Shown: positions 7,858-16,422 of the stretch, one piece after another | Numbering within the stretch: position 1 is the first letter of the stretch | Layout: each line of letters opens with the position of its first letter | Assembly (NCBI GenBank): GCA_016717205.1 | Contig: JADKGC010000002.1 | Coordinates: 186,001 to 250,000, forward strand | Reading direction: 5' to 3' | From: Candidatus Flexifilum breve | GTDB taxonomy: Bacteria > Chloroflexota > Anaerolineae > Aggregatilineales > Phototrophicaceae | Length of the DNA: 64,000 bases | Program-made: the position numbers and the translations under genes | Notes under the pieces: model-generated | Told to the model about the DNA's origin: nothing | What the model saw: the letters and a program-made list of their open reading frames with translations, nothing else | Database searches by the model: none

Positions 7858-8886
7858 ATGCGGCGATCAAACCACTGGGAAGCGCAGTTCGCAGGCAAAC
7901 GAGTCTTAATCACCGGCGGTGCCGGTTTCATCGGCGCGACGCTCGGCATTCGCCTGACGGACTTAGGCGCGCACGTGGTCGCCGTCGACAGCCTGATCTC
8001 GGAATACGGCGGCAATCTGCACAATCTGGCGGGCTACGAAGATCGCATCACGTTGAACATTGCCGACGTCCGCGACCAATTTGGTCTGAACATTCTGGTG
8101 CGCGATCAGGATTATCTGTTTAATCTGGCCGGGCAAACCAGCCACCTCGATTCCATGATCGACCCCTTCACCGATCTCGAAATCAACTGCCGCAGCCAAT
8201 TGAAAATTCTCGAAGCCTGCCGCCAGAACAACCCCGGCGTGCGGATCGTCTTCGCGAGCACGCGCCAGATCTACGGACGCCCGCGCTACCTCCCCGTCGA
8301 CGAGCAGCACCCGCTCAACCCGGCGGACGTCAATGGCATCAATAAGCTGGCCGGGGAGATGTATCACCTGCTCTATGCGCAGGTCTACCACATGGCGACC
8401 TGCGTGCTCCGCCTGACCAACACCTACGGCCCGCGGATGCGGGTCAAAGACGCGCGGCAAACGTTTCTCGGCATCTGGATGCGCAAGCTGATCGAGCAGC
8501 AGCCGCTGCAAATTTATGGCGAAGGTCAACAGCTCCGCGATTTCAACTATGTCGATGACGTGGTCGAGGCGCTGCTGCTCGCCGCCGTGCATCCGAATCT
8601 CAGCGGGCAGGCGTACAACCTCGGCGGCGGTGAGGTGCTGTCGCTCGAAGCGCTGGCGCGGCTCGCCGTCGAGGTCAATGGCGGCGGCGCGGTCGAGAAG
8701 ATCCCCTTCCCGCCGGAACGAAAAGTCATCGACATTGGCGACTACTACGCCAACTACACCGCCTTCAGCCAACTGACTGGCTGGCAGCCGCGCGTCAAGC
8801 TCGCTGCCGGGCTGCGGGCGACCCTAGATTATTATCGCGAACATGGCCAGCACTACTGGAACGACGACGCCCCGGCCGTTTCATGA
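7858..8886 (+). CDS. NAD-dependent epimerase/dehydratase (extended SDR) with altered catalytic Tyr
   Basis: A 342-residue extended short-chain dehydrogenase with a GGAGFIG dinucleotide-binding motif about 15 residues from the chosen start. ATG 7858 is used because GAGG lies 5 nt upstream; ATG 7831 is an in-frame alternative. LRLTNTYGPRM and a C-terminal sugar-nucleotide domain are present. At the usual YxxxK site the sequence reads DVNGINK, so the Tyr is replaced by Asn while Lys is kept. Some NDP-sugar SDRs appear to share this reading, so it may mark a subfamily rather than a dead enzyme. The gene overlaps the following aminotransferase by 4 nt (ATGA), pointing to synthesis of an amino-deoxy sugar nucleotide for surface glycans. 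Confidence 0.85.
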   Translation: MRRSNHWEAQFAGKRVLITGGAGFIGATLGIRLTDLGAHVVAVDSLISEYGGNLHNLAGYEDRITLNIADVRDQFGLNILVRDQDYLFNLAGQTSHLDSMIDPFTDLEINCRSQLKILEACRQNNPGVRIVFASTRQIYGRPRYLPVDEQHPLNPADVNGINKLAGEMYHLLYAQVYHMATCVLRLTNTYGPRMRVKDARQTFLGIWMRKLIEQQPLQIYGEGQQLRDFNYVDDVVEALLLAAVHPNLSGQAYNLGGGEVLSLEALARLAVEVNGGGAVEKIPFPPERKVIDIGDYYANYTAFSQLTGWQPRVKLAAGLRATLDYYREHGQHYWNDDAPAVS

Positions 8887-9995
8887 TCATTCCGCAGGCC
8901 GACCCCCAAGCGAACTATCGCGCGCAGCAAGCCGCCATCGACGCCGCCATTCGGCGCGTGCTCGACAGCGGCCAGTACATTCTCGGCGCGGAAACCCGTG
9001 CGTTTGAAACCGACTTTGCCGCCTACATCGGCCAGTCTTACGGCGTGGGCGTCGCCAACGGCACCGACGCGCTCGCGCTGGCGCTGCGCGCGTGTGGCGT
9101 CGACGCTGCGAGCGAAGTGATCACCGTGGCACACACCGCGGTCGCCACCATCGCCGCCATCTGCCAGACGGGCGCGACGCCCGTGTGCATCGACATCGAT
9201 CCGCACACTCTCACGCTCGATCCCGATCAGCTCGCCGCCGCGCTGACGCCGCGAACGCGCGTCATCGTGCCCGTGCATCTGTACGGTCAGCCTGCCGATT
9301 TGGGAGCGATCTGCGCCTTCGCCGAACGTCACGGCCTGTATGTGATTGAGGACTGCGCGCAGGCGCATGGCGCGGTCTACCAGAACCGCCGCGTCGGCGC
9401 GTGGGGGCATTTGGCGGCCTTCAGCTTCTACCCGACGAAGAATCTCGGCGCGCTGGGGGATGGTGGCATGATCGTCTGCAGCGATCCAACGCTGCATGCG
9501 CGACTGCTGGCCTTGCGCCAGTATGGTTGGGACGACCAACGCATCAGCCAGAGCGCTGGCGTGAATTCGCGGCTCGATGAGCTGCAGGCGGCGATACTGC
9601 GCGTCAAACTGCGCGCACTGGACGCCGATAATGCGCGGCGGCGGGCCCGCGCCGCTCAGTACACCGCTCGACTGGCGTCTACCGGGCTCATCCTGCCCAC
9701 CCCGCCCGCCAACGTCCTCCACGCCTATCACCTGTATGTCGTCCAGCACGCCAACCGCGATCACCTGCGGGCGTTTCTGGCGGAGCGCGGCATCGGCACG
9801 GCGCTTCATTACCCGGTTCCGGCCCATGTACAGCCCGGCTATCGAGAGCAGGTCCGCGTGGTCGACTCGCTGACGCACACGGAGCGCGCCGCGCAAACCG
9901 TACTGAGCCTGCCCCTTTACCCGGAACTCAGCCCCGACGCTGTGGAGCAGGTCGCGGACGCACTTCACATGTGGTGCGCGACTCAGCCTAGCTAG
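8883..9995 (+). CDS. DegT/DnrJ/EryC1-family PLP aminotransferase
   Basis: A 370-residue fold-type I sugar aminotransferase. Visible motifs: ANGTDALALAL (phosphate-binding Gly-Thr), EDCAQAHGA (pyridine-ring Asp) and SFYPTKNLGALGDGG with the Schiff-base Lys. Members transfer an amino group to a keto group of a nucleotide sugar, matching the upstream SDR to which the gene is coupled by a 4-nt overlap. The stop is 1 nt from the convergent glycosyltransferase stop. Specific sugar unknown. Confidence 0.92.
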   Translation: MIIPQADPQANYRAQQAAIDAAIRRVLDSGQYILGAETRAFETDFAAYIGQSYGVGVANGTDALALALRACGVDAASEVITVAHTAVATIAAICQTGATPVCIDIDPHTLTLDPDQLAAALTPRTRVIVPVHLYGQPADLGAICAFAERHGLYVIEDCAQAHGAVYQNRRVGAWGHLAAFSFYPTKNLGALGDGGMIVCSDPTLHARLLALRQYGWDDQRISQSAGVNSRLDELQAAILRVKLRALDADNARRRARAAQYTARLASTGLILPTPPANVLHAYHLYVVQHANRDHLRAFLAERGIGTALHYPVPAHVQPGYREQVRVVDSLTHTERAAQTVLSLPLYPELSPDAVEQVADALHMWCATQPS

Positions 9996-9996
9996 A

Positions 9997-10710
9997 TCAC
10001 GTGCGCCGTAAATCCCACCATAAGCGCAGCAAACCGCGCAGCGTCGAGATGAGGTGCCGCGGGCGGAAGAACTGCGAGTGCCCATAGGGACGCGGATAAT
10101 GCGTGACGCCCGCCTCGACAATCGTGCAGCCGCCGCGCTCCAGCTTTTTCACCAGTTCCACGCAGATTTCGCCGCTGTTCTGGTGCAGTTCAATCTGCTC
10201 AAACACCCGGCGGCGCAGCACGCGAAAATCGCAGTCGACATCGCGCACATGGAGTTGAAATGCCCAGCGCACCGCCGCATGATACAGACGCCCGAGGGGG
10301 CGGCGAAACCACGGATCATCGCGGTTAAGCTTGAATCCCTGCACGGCATCGACATCCGGCGTCAGCAGCGGATACAGCCGCAGCAGATCGCGCACATCGT
10401 ACTGCGCGTCGCCATCCGTATAGAAGATAATGTCTTTAGACGCGGCAGCGAACCCGGAGCGCAGCGCCCCGCCATAGCCGCGATTCTCGGGATGATGCAC
10501 GACGCGCACGCAGGGGTAATCCTGTGCCAGTTGATCGGCGATCAGCGCCGTGTAATCCTGGCTGCCGTCGTTGATGATGATAATCTCATAGTCATCGGTT
10601 AACTGCCGCAAGACGATCAGGGCCGCAACCACCATGCTGGCAATCGTCCCGCCATCGTTATACGCGGGGAAAAACGCGCTAATACCCGGTTGAGCCGTGG
10701 TCTGCGGCAT
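9997..10710 (-). CDS. Family 2 glycosyltransferase
   Basis: A 237-residue GT-A protein starting at the ATG at 10710, which overlaps the upstream methyltransferase stop (ATGA); a longer reading to 10782 is therefore rejected. FFPAYNDGGTI at the N-terminus is the usual GT2 opening, and DGDAQYDVRD holds the DxD metal motif. There is no C-terminal membrane domain, so it resembles the cytosolic dolichyl/undecaprenyl-phosphate mannosyl- or glucosyltransferase type that loads a lipid carrier. A GT-C-like membrane protein two genes upstream fits use of a lipid-linked donor. Confidence 0.88.
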   Translation of the reverse strand: MPQTTAQPGISAFFPAYNDGGTIASMVVAALIVLRQLTDDYEIIIINDGSQDYTALIADQLAQDYPCVRVVHHPENRGYGGALRSGFAAASKDIIFYTDGDAQYDVRDLLRLYPLLTPDVDAVQGFKLNRDDPWFRRPLGRLYHAAVRWAFQLHVRDVDCDFRVLRRRVFEQIELHQNSGEICVELVKKLERGGCTIVEAGVTHYPRPYGHSQFFRPRHLISTLRGLLRLWWDLRRT

Positions 10711-11453
10711 CACACCTCGACTTTCTGCGCTAAGGCTATCACGGAAACGCCAATGGGAAAGCTGCCGCCCAATCCGATCCATGCGGCTTCGAGACGCAGA
10801 ATTGCCGCCAGCAGCGCATTGAGCGGCCGGGGGGTCGGGCGAACATCCGAGGGCGCGGCGGCCGTGCGGTTGCGCTGCCAGCGCCGCACCATGTACACCA
10901 CGGGAAACAACAGACTATTCGCATACGTGCTGCGCAACGGGGTCAACCCGGCGCGGCGCAGCTTCGCCTCGACTTCAGCGCGGGTGTAGCGGCGCGCGCC
11001 GTGCACCACCAGATCATGCTGTCCGGCCAGCACCTTGAGCGCGGGCAGGCGCACGAGCACATAACCGTTCGGCGCGAGCACGCGGGCGAATTCGGCCAGC
11101 GCGCGCTCGTCATCGTCGACTTCCCGCGCGTACAGCACGTCGAAGGACGTCACGAGCGCAAAACTGCCCGCGCGATACGGCAGCGCTTCGACCGTCGCCT
11201 GAACCAAACGACCGGCATGCTGTTCGGCAGCGTACGTCAGCGCGTGGGGCGACAGATCGCAGCCCACCGCTCGGCCATAGCGCGCCAGATGCGTGAGGTT
11301 ACCCCCGGCCCCGCACCCGGCATCCAAAATCAGACTATCTGCCAAGTGCACACCCGCGCTGGCCAACAGCGCAGCGACAATAGATCGCATCCCACGGTAC
11401 CACCAGTGAGTGGGTTCAAGCTGCTGCAGCTCAGTGTACGCCTGAGGCTCCAT
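10710..11453 (-). CDS. Class I SAM-dependent methyltransferase
   Basis: A 247-residue Rossmann-fold methyltransferase. Motif I is ILDAGCGAGGNL (about residues 43-53), the acidic motif II end is GCDLSPHAL, and FALVTSFDVLYAREVDDD is the post-I region, as in methyltransf_11/25 families. Its opening, LEPTHWWYRGMR, is common in polysaccharide-linked methyltransferases. Overlapping stops and starts on both sides (ATGA) make it the middle gene of a three-gene operon. A glycan or lipid-linked sugar is the likely acceptor; this is inference. Confidence 0.86.
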   Translation of the reverse strand: MEPQAYTELQQLEPTHWWYRGMRSIVAALLASAGVHLADSLILDAGCGAGGNLTHLARYGRAVGCDLSPHALTYAAEQHAGRLVQATVEALPYRAGSFALVTSFDVLYAREVDDDERALAEFARVLAPNGYVLVRLPALKVLAGQHDLVVHGARRYTRAEVEAKLRRAGLTPLRSTYANSLLFPVVYMVRRWQRNRTAAAPSDVRPTPRPLNALLAAILRLEAAWIGLGGSFPIGVSVIALAQKVEV

Positions 11454-13693
11454 CAGCGCTCCTCGGGCGGCGGCTTGCTCGCCAGTGGGTCAAGCTGCTT
11501 GACGATCCGCTGGCTCAGCGCCGTCAGGATCTGCCCCGGTCGGAGCGTGAAGCGCAGCGCCGGGAACTTGATCCGCCCGTTGAACAGCCGATCCACCCGC
11601 AGCAGATAAAGCGTGAGCAGACCTGCGGTCGCCAGCGTGACGCGGCTGCCGAGGAAGAACCGTTCCGGGAGATAGCGGAACATGACGGTAAAATACGCGT
11701 CGCTGCGCGGGAGCACTACGGCGATCTGCCCGCCCAGGGACTCAATCTGCGCGGGTTCGCCGTTGATGAAGGCGCGCCAACCGGGATAGGCGGTCTCGCT
11801 CACCGTCACGACCACATCCTGATCCAGCCGCGCCTGCGCCAAAACGCCGATGCGGTCATAATCGCGAATGAACGAGGTGATCGGCGTGGTTTCCTCGACC
11901 GGAAACATGCCGCTGTATTGGTCGAGCTGCGCCTGCGTCGTCCACCAGGCATAGCTGAAGGCGCCTTCGCGGCGGTAGAGACACGGCCGCCCCTCCGTAT
12001 AGGGGTTGATGCTGCCCTCAAGCGGCTCATAGCCGTACTGCGCCATCCACGTTTCATCAAAGTGGGTGATGCCAATCGCAAACTCGGGCAGCAGTTCGGG
12101 CGGGGTGATGGCCGGGCGTTGAAAGTTGCCGTTGAAGATGGTCGACGGAAGGCCTTCCGCGTGGTAGAAGTCGGACGCGACCCACGCATGCCGAACTTCA
12201 TTGCGCAGATAGGTGTAGATGTTGCTGTAGCCGAGCGTCCACACCGACAGGGGTCGATCCGGATAAGTCTCCCGCAGCCACGTGATACATGCGTCTTCCA
12301 AGGGGCTCTCCGGCTGAGTGAAGAATTCGCCCCACGTGACGTGCCACTGCCCCACGACATCGTAAGCCGCCGCGCCGCTGGTCAGCAGCAAGACCGCGCC
12401 CAGCGCGATGCGTGCTGCAATCCGCGCGCCGCGCCCCGCCGCCCAGCGCTGCGCCAACCAGATCGGCTGTTGGACGAGCGCGCGCCAAATGACATCCGCG
12501 CCGATGCCCATCAGCACGATGAACGCGAGCGAAGCGATCGCAAACACCCGCTCGACATGGCGAAACTGCTTGGCATACGGAATCGTCACATAGAACAACT
12601 CAATCAGCGGATTCCGCCCCGCTCCCCACAGCAGCGTGAAGATCAGCACCGCGAGGAAGCCCCACACGAAGCGCAGGTCACCGACCAACCGTTTGCGCTG
12701 GATCACCGCCACGCCGATGAGCGCGCCGAGCAGAGTCAGCGCAAACCACGGCGGACTCACGTAATTGTAGTAACTGTAGGCGAAGCCCTGCGGATGGATG
12801 CCAACGCTAAAGTGATCTTTGTAGTTGGAGAAAAACAGCCCCACCGTGCCGATCAGATCCGCGCGGTGATCCTCAAAGATGGTCGTTTCGCCGATATTGT
12901 CGCCCTTCGTCAGCAGCGGATACATCAGCGCCGCGCTCAGGAAAAACGTGGCGATCACACCGAGCGTCACGCCGCCGACGTGCTTCCAGTGGACGCGCAC
13001 CTTCCGGTTAGCCGTCCCGCGCTCAAACATGGCGCACAGCGTGAGCAAACCGATGCTCAGAATGATCGCCGGCGGATACCACGGCACGCCTGACCAGAAC
13101 ACAAACACAAAACTCACCGCCAGCAGCCCCACCGCCCAGCGCCGATGCCCTTTGAAGATGGCGACCACGGCGGTGAATATCCACGGAAAGAAGGCTTGGA
13201 CAATGACGAGCGGAAAGTGCCCCTCCACCAGATAAGCGTGGAAATTCCCTTTGCCAATCACCAAACAGGCGACGAGCAGCCGCCCGAGCAGCCCCAACCC
13301 GAGGACGCGCGCGAGCGCCCATCCGCCGATGCCCGCGCAGATCGCCGCCAGCAGCAGCGACACTTTCGGCCCGTCGTACAGCCCAAACAGAATCGGCGGC
13401 ACGCTCGCCAGTGGATTGAAGGCAAAGGACACCGGGTTTTCGAGCAGGGGATCGCCGCGCTCCAAATACGGCTGCCACAGCGGGATATACCCCTTTTCCG
13501 GCAGAATCGTCGAGAAGGAATAGGCGGTGCGTGTCAGGTATTCCGATTCGATCCCGCCGAGACGGGTGGGCTGACCGAGATCCAGAAACGGGGAGGTGGC
13601 GTACACAGCCACGACGACGACGAGAATGAGTTCTCTGATAATTTGAACGGCACTAAGTCGCGGGAGTAATGGGGCTGAAGTTTCCGACTGCAT
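11453..13693 (-). CDS. YfhO-like multi-pass membrane protein (GT-C fold)
   Basis: A 746-residue membrane protein with about a dozen hydrophobic segments between residues 15 and 440, then a soluble part (about 470-690) and a last helix near the C-terminus. The ETAYPGWRAFINGEPAQIE stretch near 640 is the signature of the bacterial YfhO family, which has a GT-C type fold and is linked to glycosylation of surface polymers. ATG 13693 is chosen; a TTG at 13702 is an in-frame alternative and neither has a strong ribosome site. It leads the operon with the methyltransferase and glycosyltransferase, so it may move sugars from lipid carriers to an outer acceptor. Confidence 0.83.
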   Translation of the reverse strand: MQSETSAPLLPRLSAVQIIRELILVVVVAVYATSPFLDLGQPTRLGGIESEYLTRTAYSFSTILPEKGYIPLWQPYLERGDPLLENPVSFAFNPLASVPPILFGLYDGPKVSLLLAAICAGIGGWALARVLGLGLLGRLLVACLVIGKGNFHAYLVEGHFPLVIVQAFFPWIFTAVVAIFKGHRRWAVGLLAVSFVFVFWSGVPWYPPAIILSIGLLTLCAMFERGTANRKVRVHWKHVGGVTLGVIATFFLSAALMYPLLTKGDNIGETTIFEDHRADLIGTVGLFFSNYKDHFSVGIHPQGFAYSYYNYVSPPWFALTLLGALIGVAVIQRKRLVGDLRFVWGFLAVLIFTLLWGAGRNPLIELFYVTIPYAKQFRHVERVFAIASLAFIVLMGIGADVIWRALVQQPIWLAQRWAAGRGARIAARIALGAVLLLTSGAAAYDVVGQWHVTWGEFFTQPESPLEDACITWLRETYPDRPLSVWTLGYSNIYTYLRNEVRHAWVASDFYHAEGLPSTIFNGNFQRPAITPPELLPEFAIGITHFDETWMAQYGYEPLEGSINPYTEGRPCLYRREGAFSYAWWTTQAQLDQYSGMFPVEETTPITSFIRDYDRIGVLAQARLDQDVVVTVSETAYPGWRAFINGEPAQIESLGGQIAVVLPRSDAYFTVMFRYLPERFFLGSRVTLATAGLLTLYLLRVDRLFNGRIKFPALRFTLRPGQILTALSQRIVKQLDPLASKPPPEER

Positions 13694-14045
13694 TGGCAAC
13701 AAATCTCTAGGTGGGCTGCATTTCTCTTCAGCCGACCACTAGGCGAATGAAGAGTACTTATGTATTGTAGTGTATAAGGCATGACAAGGCTGTTAAGATT
13801 TGTATAAATTGTTTAATGTTTCGGCGCCCGGTCTTCCATCCCCACATTTGACGACTGACCGCCAGCCGCCACCCCCGTCTCAGCCCGAGAACCCATATCC
13901 CGAATGCGCCGAGAGCGGTATGCTTATAGCCTGTCAGGTGGGAGTCATGCTCATGCAGGGGTGGACGCTGCGGCCGCAGCCAAGGTCGCAGTGCCTGCCC
14001 GCGTCAGAACAAAAGAGTTCAGTTTAATCGAGAGTGGATGAAATT
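13694..14045. promoter_or_regulatory. Divergent intergenic region with promoter and long leader
   Basis: In the plus direction ATGACA (13781-13786), 16 bp, TATAAA (13803-13808) is a good promoter for the aldo/keto reductase. It implies a ~230-nt untranslated leader (about 13815-14045) with small palindromes such as GCTGCGGCCGCAGC near 13967-13980. A weaker minus-strand candidate for the YfhO operon (TTGTCA-N17-TACATA) lies at about 13765-13793. No convincing coding sequence or known riboswitch was recognised in the leader. Confidence 0.45.
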
Positions 14046-15029
14046 ATGGCAAACCGTTTGCGGTATGGGCAGGTTACCGGGGTGGCGAAACCCATCTCCA
14101 TTTTGGTGCAAGGCACAGTCTATTTCAACGAGTCCAATGCCGACGAGGCGTTCGCCCTGTTTGACGCCGTGTTCGCGCAGGGCTGCAACACGTTTGATAC
14201 CGCGCACGTCTATGGGAATGGCGCCTGTGAACGCGTCTTAGGCCGCTGGATCGCCAGCCGGGGCATCCGCGATCAAGTCGTCATTCTGGATAAGGGCGCG
14301 CATCCGTACAACGGTCGCCAGCGAGTCACGCCGGAGGCCATCACCGCCGACATCGCTGACTCGCTGGAGCGGTTAGGCGTCGATTTCATCGACCTGTATG
14401 TGCTTCACCGTGACGATGAATCCCAGCCCGTCGAGCCGATTGTCGACGTCCTCAACCAGCAGCACCGGGCGGGGCGGATCGGCGCATTTGGCGGCTCCAA
14501 CTGGTCGTATGAACGGGTGCAAGCGGCCAACCGCTACGCGGAGGCGCATGGACTCGTTCCGTTTGCCGTCAGCAGTCCTCAGTTCAGCCTGCCGGAGATG
14601 GTCAAACCCGCCTGGGAAGGCTGCATCAGCTTAGGGGGAGCGGGCAATCAAGCTGCCCGACACTGGTATGCTTCCGCGGGGATCGCGTTGTTCACGTGGT
14701 CGAGCCTCGCGGGCGGCTTTATGACGGGTAAATATCGGCGCGATAACCTCAACACGCCCGGTGATTACTTTGATGGCGTCACCATTCGCGCGTACGCCTA
14801 CGAGGACAATTTTCGCCGCCTCGACCGCGCGCAGACGCTGGCAGCGGACAAGGGGATCAGCCTGCCGCAGTTGGGGCTCGCTTACGTGCTGAGCCAACCG
14901 CTGCCGATCTTTGCGCTGGTAGGCGCGCGTACCCCGGACGAATTCGCCGACAACCTGCCCGCGCTCGACATTCAGCTCACCCCGGCAGAAAGGGCCTGGC
15001 TCAATCTGGAGACTGACACGCTCACCTAA
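14046..15029 (+). CDS. Aldo/keto reductase
   Basis: A 327-residue (alpha/beta)8 NADPH-dependent reductase. The catalytic tetrad is readable: Asp and Tyr in FDTAHVYGNG, Lys in VILDKGAH, His in VLHRDDE. A C-terminal LAYVLSQPLP segment follows the usual NADPH-binding strand. ATG 14046 is preferred over GTG 14034 and the out-of-frame ATG 14038. It stands alone between the polysaccharide cluster and a LacI regulator and ends at a hairpin terminator shared with the convergent gene. It may reduce sugar aldehydes, but substrate is unknown. Confidence 0.9.
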   Translation: MANRLRYGQVTGVAKPISILVQGTVYFNESNADEAFALFDAVFAQGCNTFDTAHVYGNGACERVLGRWIASRGIRDQVVILDKGAHPYNGRQRVTPEAITADIADSLERLGVDFIDLYVLHRDDESQPVEPIVDVLNQQHRAGRIGAFGGSNWSYERVQAANRYAEAHGLVPFAVSSPQFSLPEMVKPAWEGCISLGGAGNQAARHWYASAGIALFTWSSLAGGFMTGKYRRDNLNTPGDYFDGVTIRAYAYEDNFRRLDRAQTLAADKGISLPQLGLAYVLSQPLPIFALVGARTPDEFADNLPALDIQLTPAERAWLNLETDTLT

Positions 15030-15057
15030 ACCCCGAACCGTGCTCACCGGCATCGCA

Positions 15058-15111
15058 GAAAACACAAACGCCGCTCGTGTGAGCGGCGTTCTGATCAGCG
15101 TGCCTAGCGGG
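15058..15111. repeat. Terminator-plus-tRNA-tail repeat, copy D (short)
   Basis: GAAAACAC is followed by a perfect 10-bp hairpin (15067-15090, loop GTGT) and then CGTGCCTAG (15099-15107), the same order as in the fuller copies at 33412-33497 and 40413-40500. Only the acceptor end of the tRNA-like part is left here. It lies between two convergent genes and can serve as a terminator for both. Confidence 0.6.
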
Positions 15112-15152
15112 CTGCTCCCGCTGGCCCGTGGCGGCTGAACCTTGCAGTTACG

Positions 15153-16163
15153 TCAGCAGGACTCGCGGACGATCAGTTCGCTGTAGACCACACTTTTGAA
15201 CGGAATTGTCTCGTTTCCCTCAATGAGTCGATGGAGCTTTCGCATTGCGAGCACCCCGATTTCGTATTTGGGGATATGCACCGTCGTCAGCGGTGGGCGG
15301 GCGTAAGCACTCTCCAGCGTATTGTCGATGCTGCCAATCGCGATATCCCTGGGGATGCTCAACCCGGCTTCACGGATCGCTTCCATAGCGCCCAGGGCCG
15401 TCTTATCGCTGATGGCGATCACCGCCGTCGGATGCTCCGGCAGGGCGAGGATCTCCTGCATCTGGACGTACCCCTTGAGCGGATGTCCATGGACAGGTTC
15501 CGGCATCCATGCGGCGGGCGGCAGCACATTGGCCTCCGCCATCGCCGCCAAACACCCACGAAAGCGATCCACGAGGCTGCTGTACTTGCTCGGGCCTTTC
15601 AGAATCGCGATCTTGCGGTGCCCTTGATCCAGCATGTAGCGCGCGATTTTGTACCCCGCGATGAAATTGTCGCCGAGAACCGCGGGCAGCGCTTGTCCCT
15701 CGATATACGTCTCGATCAGTACGACCGGCACATTGGGGATTTTGATTTGCATGACCATATCCGGGGGGATATCGCCATCATTCGCCACGACAAACCCCGA
15801 TACATTCTGGGCAAAACCCGTCTGGAGCAGATCAAGGTCCTGCGTGGTGCGGTCAAACGTTGACAGCACCACATGGTAGCCGAGATAGTCCGCTTCGGCT
15901 TGAAAACCGCGAATCACATCGCCGTAAAAAACATCGCTGATAGCGGGGATGGACGACTGTTCGATGAGCAGCCCGACCGAGTCCGTCTTCGTACTGATCT
16001 CTTCTGGCTTGACCACATAAGCCAGTTTTTCCATCGCGGCGCGGACTTTTTTGATCGTCTCAGCGGGAATGCCCGGTTTATTGTGCGCAACCATCCACAC
16101 GGTCGTAGCCGAGACCTCCGCCGCTTGAGCGACATCGCGCATGGTTGTTTTCGACTTGGCCAA
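15153..16163 (-). CDS. LacI-family transcriptional regulator of the first GH51 locus
   Basis: A 336-residue regulator: N-terminal helix-turn-helix (TTMRDVAQAAEVS then hinge helix) and a periplasmic-binding-protein type ligand domain (about 65-330), ending with PPLTTVHIPKYEIGVLA. The TTG at 16163 is chosen because GGAGG lies 6 nt upstream and the start (LAKSKTTM) matches the paralogue at 47950 (MAKKTTM); the ATG at 16193 has no such support. Divergent from a GH51 arabinofuranosidase and its ABC transporter, so it most likely represses that operon until an arabinose-type sugar is present. Closely related in sequence to the LacI at 46949-47950. Confidence 0.9.
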   Translation of the reverse strand: MAKSKTTMRDVAQAAEVSATTVWMVAHNKPGIPAETIKKVRAAMEKLAYVVKPEEISTKTDSVGLLIEQSSIPAISDVFYGDVIRGFQAEADYLGYHVVLSTFDRTTQDLDLLQTGFAQNVSGFVVANDGDIPPDMVMQIKIPNVPVVLIETYIEGQALPAVLGDNFIAGYKIARYMLDQGHRKIAILKGPSKYSSLVDRFRGCLAAMAEANVLPPAAWMPEPVHGHPLKGYVQMQEILALPEHPTAVIAISDKTALGAMEAIREAGLSIPRDIAIGSIDNTLESAYARPPLTTVHIPKYEIGVLAMRKLHRLIEGNETIPFKSVVYSELIVRESC

Positions 16164-16190
16164 TCGTATCCTCCGGACACTGAATTTATT

Positions 16191-16255
16191 CACTAAACTA
16201 TTTGAATATGTTTAGTGTATAGTTATTTGACATGTTTTGGGACGTGCTGTATATT
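16191..16255 (+). promoter_or_regulatory. Promoter of the first GH51 operon with upstream inverted repeat
   Basis: TTGACA (16227-16232), 17 bp, TATATT (16250-16255) is a near-consensus promoter facing the arabinofuranosidase. Just upstream CACTAAAC (16191-16198) and GTTTAGTG (16210-16217) form a perfect 8-bp inverted repeat with an 11-bp spacer, between the two divergent starts and probably a LacI operator. Confidence 0.7.
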
Positions 16256-16342
16256 TTTTGTTAGAAGGTACGCAAGAGAGACTAAATTATGCGTATTTGT
16301 TTATTAAACTTGCGGGGTTTTTCAAATAACCAATATTTTGTC

Positions 16343-16373
16343 TGTCAAACGGTTTTAAGCCGCCAGTTTGACA
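16343..16373. promoter_or_regulatory. Second inverted repeat in the GH51 operon leader
   Basis: TGTCAAAC (16343-16350) and GTTTGACA (16366-16373) are perfect inverted copies 15 bp apart, inside the transcribed leader 50 nt before the start codon. It could be a second operator allowing a loop with the 16191-16217 site, or an RNA hairpin. Confidence 0.5.
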
Positions 16374-16422
16374 TTTCTTTGGCCCTGCCGCCTCGCTTAA
16401 TTTCGTGGTGGACACGCGCACA

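Noticed and set aside
11918..13093. A 391-codon open frame on the plus strand
   Set aside because: Antisense to the YfhO-like membrane gene; rich in Arg/His/Gln as expected for the complement of membrane-protein codons.
13800..14027. A 75-codon open frame in the aldo/keto reductase leader
   Set aside because: No ribosome site, Pro/Gln-rich random-looking sequence; kept as untranslated leader.
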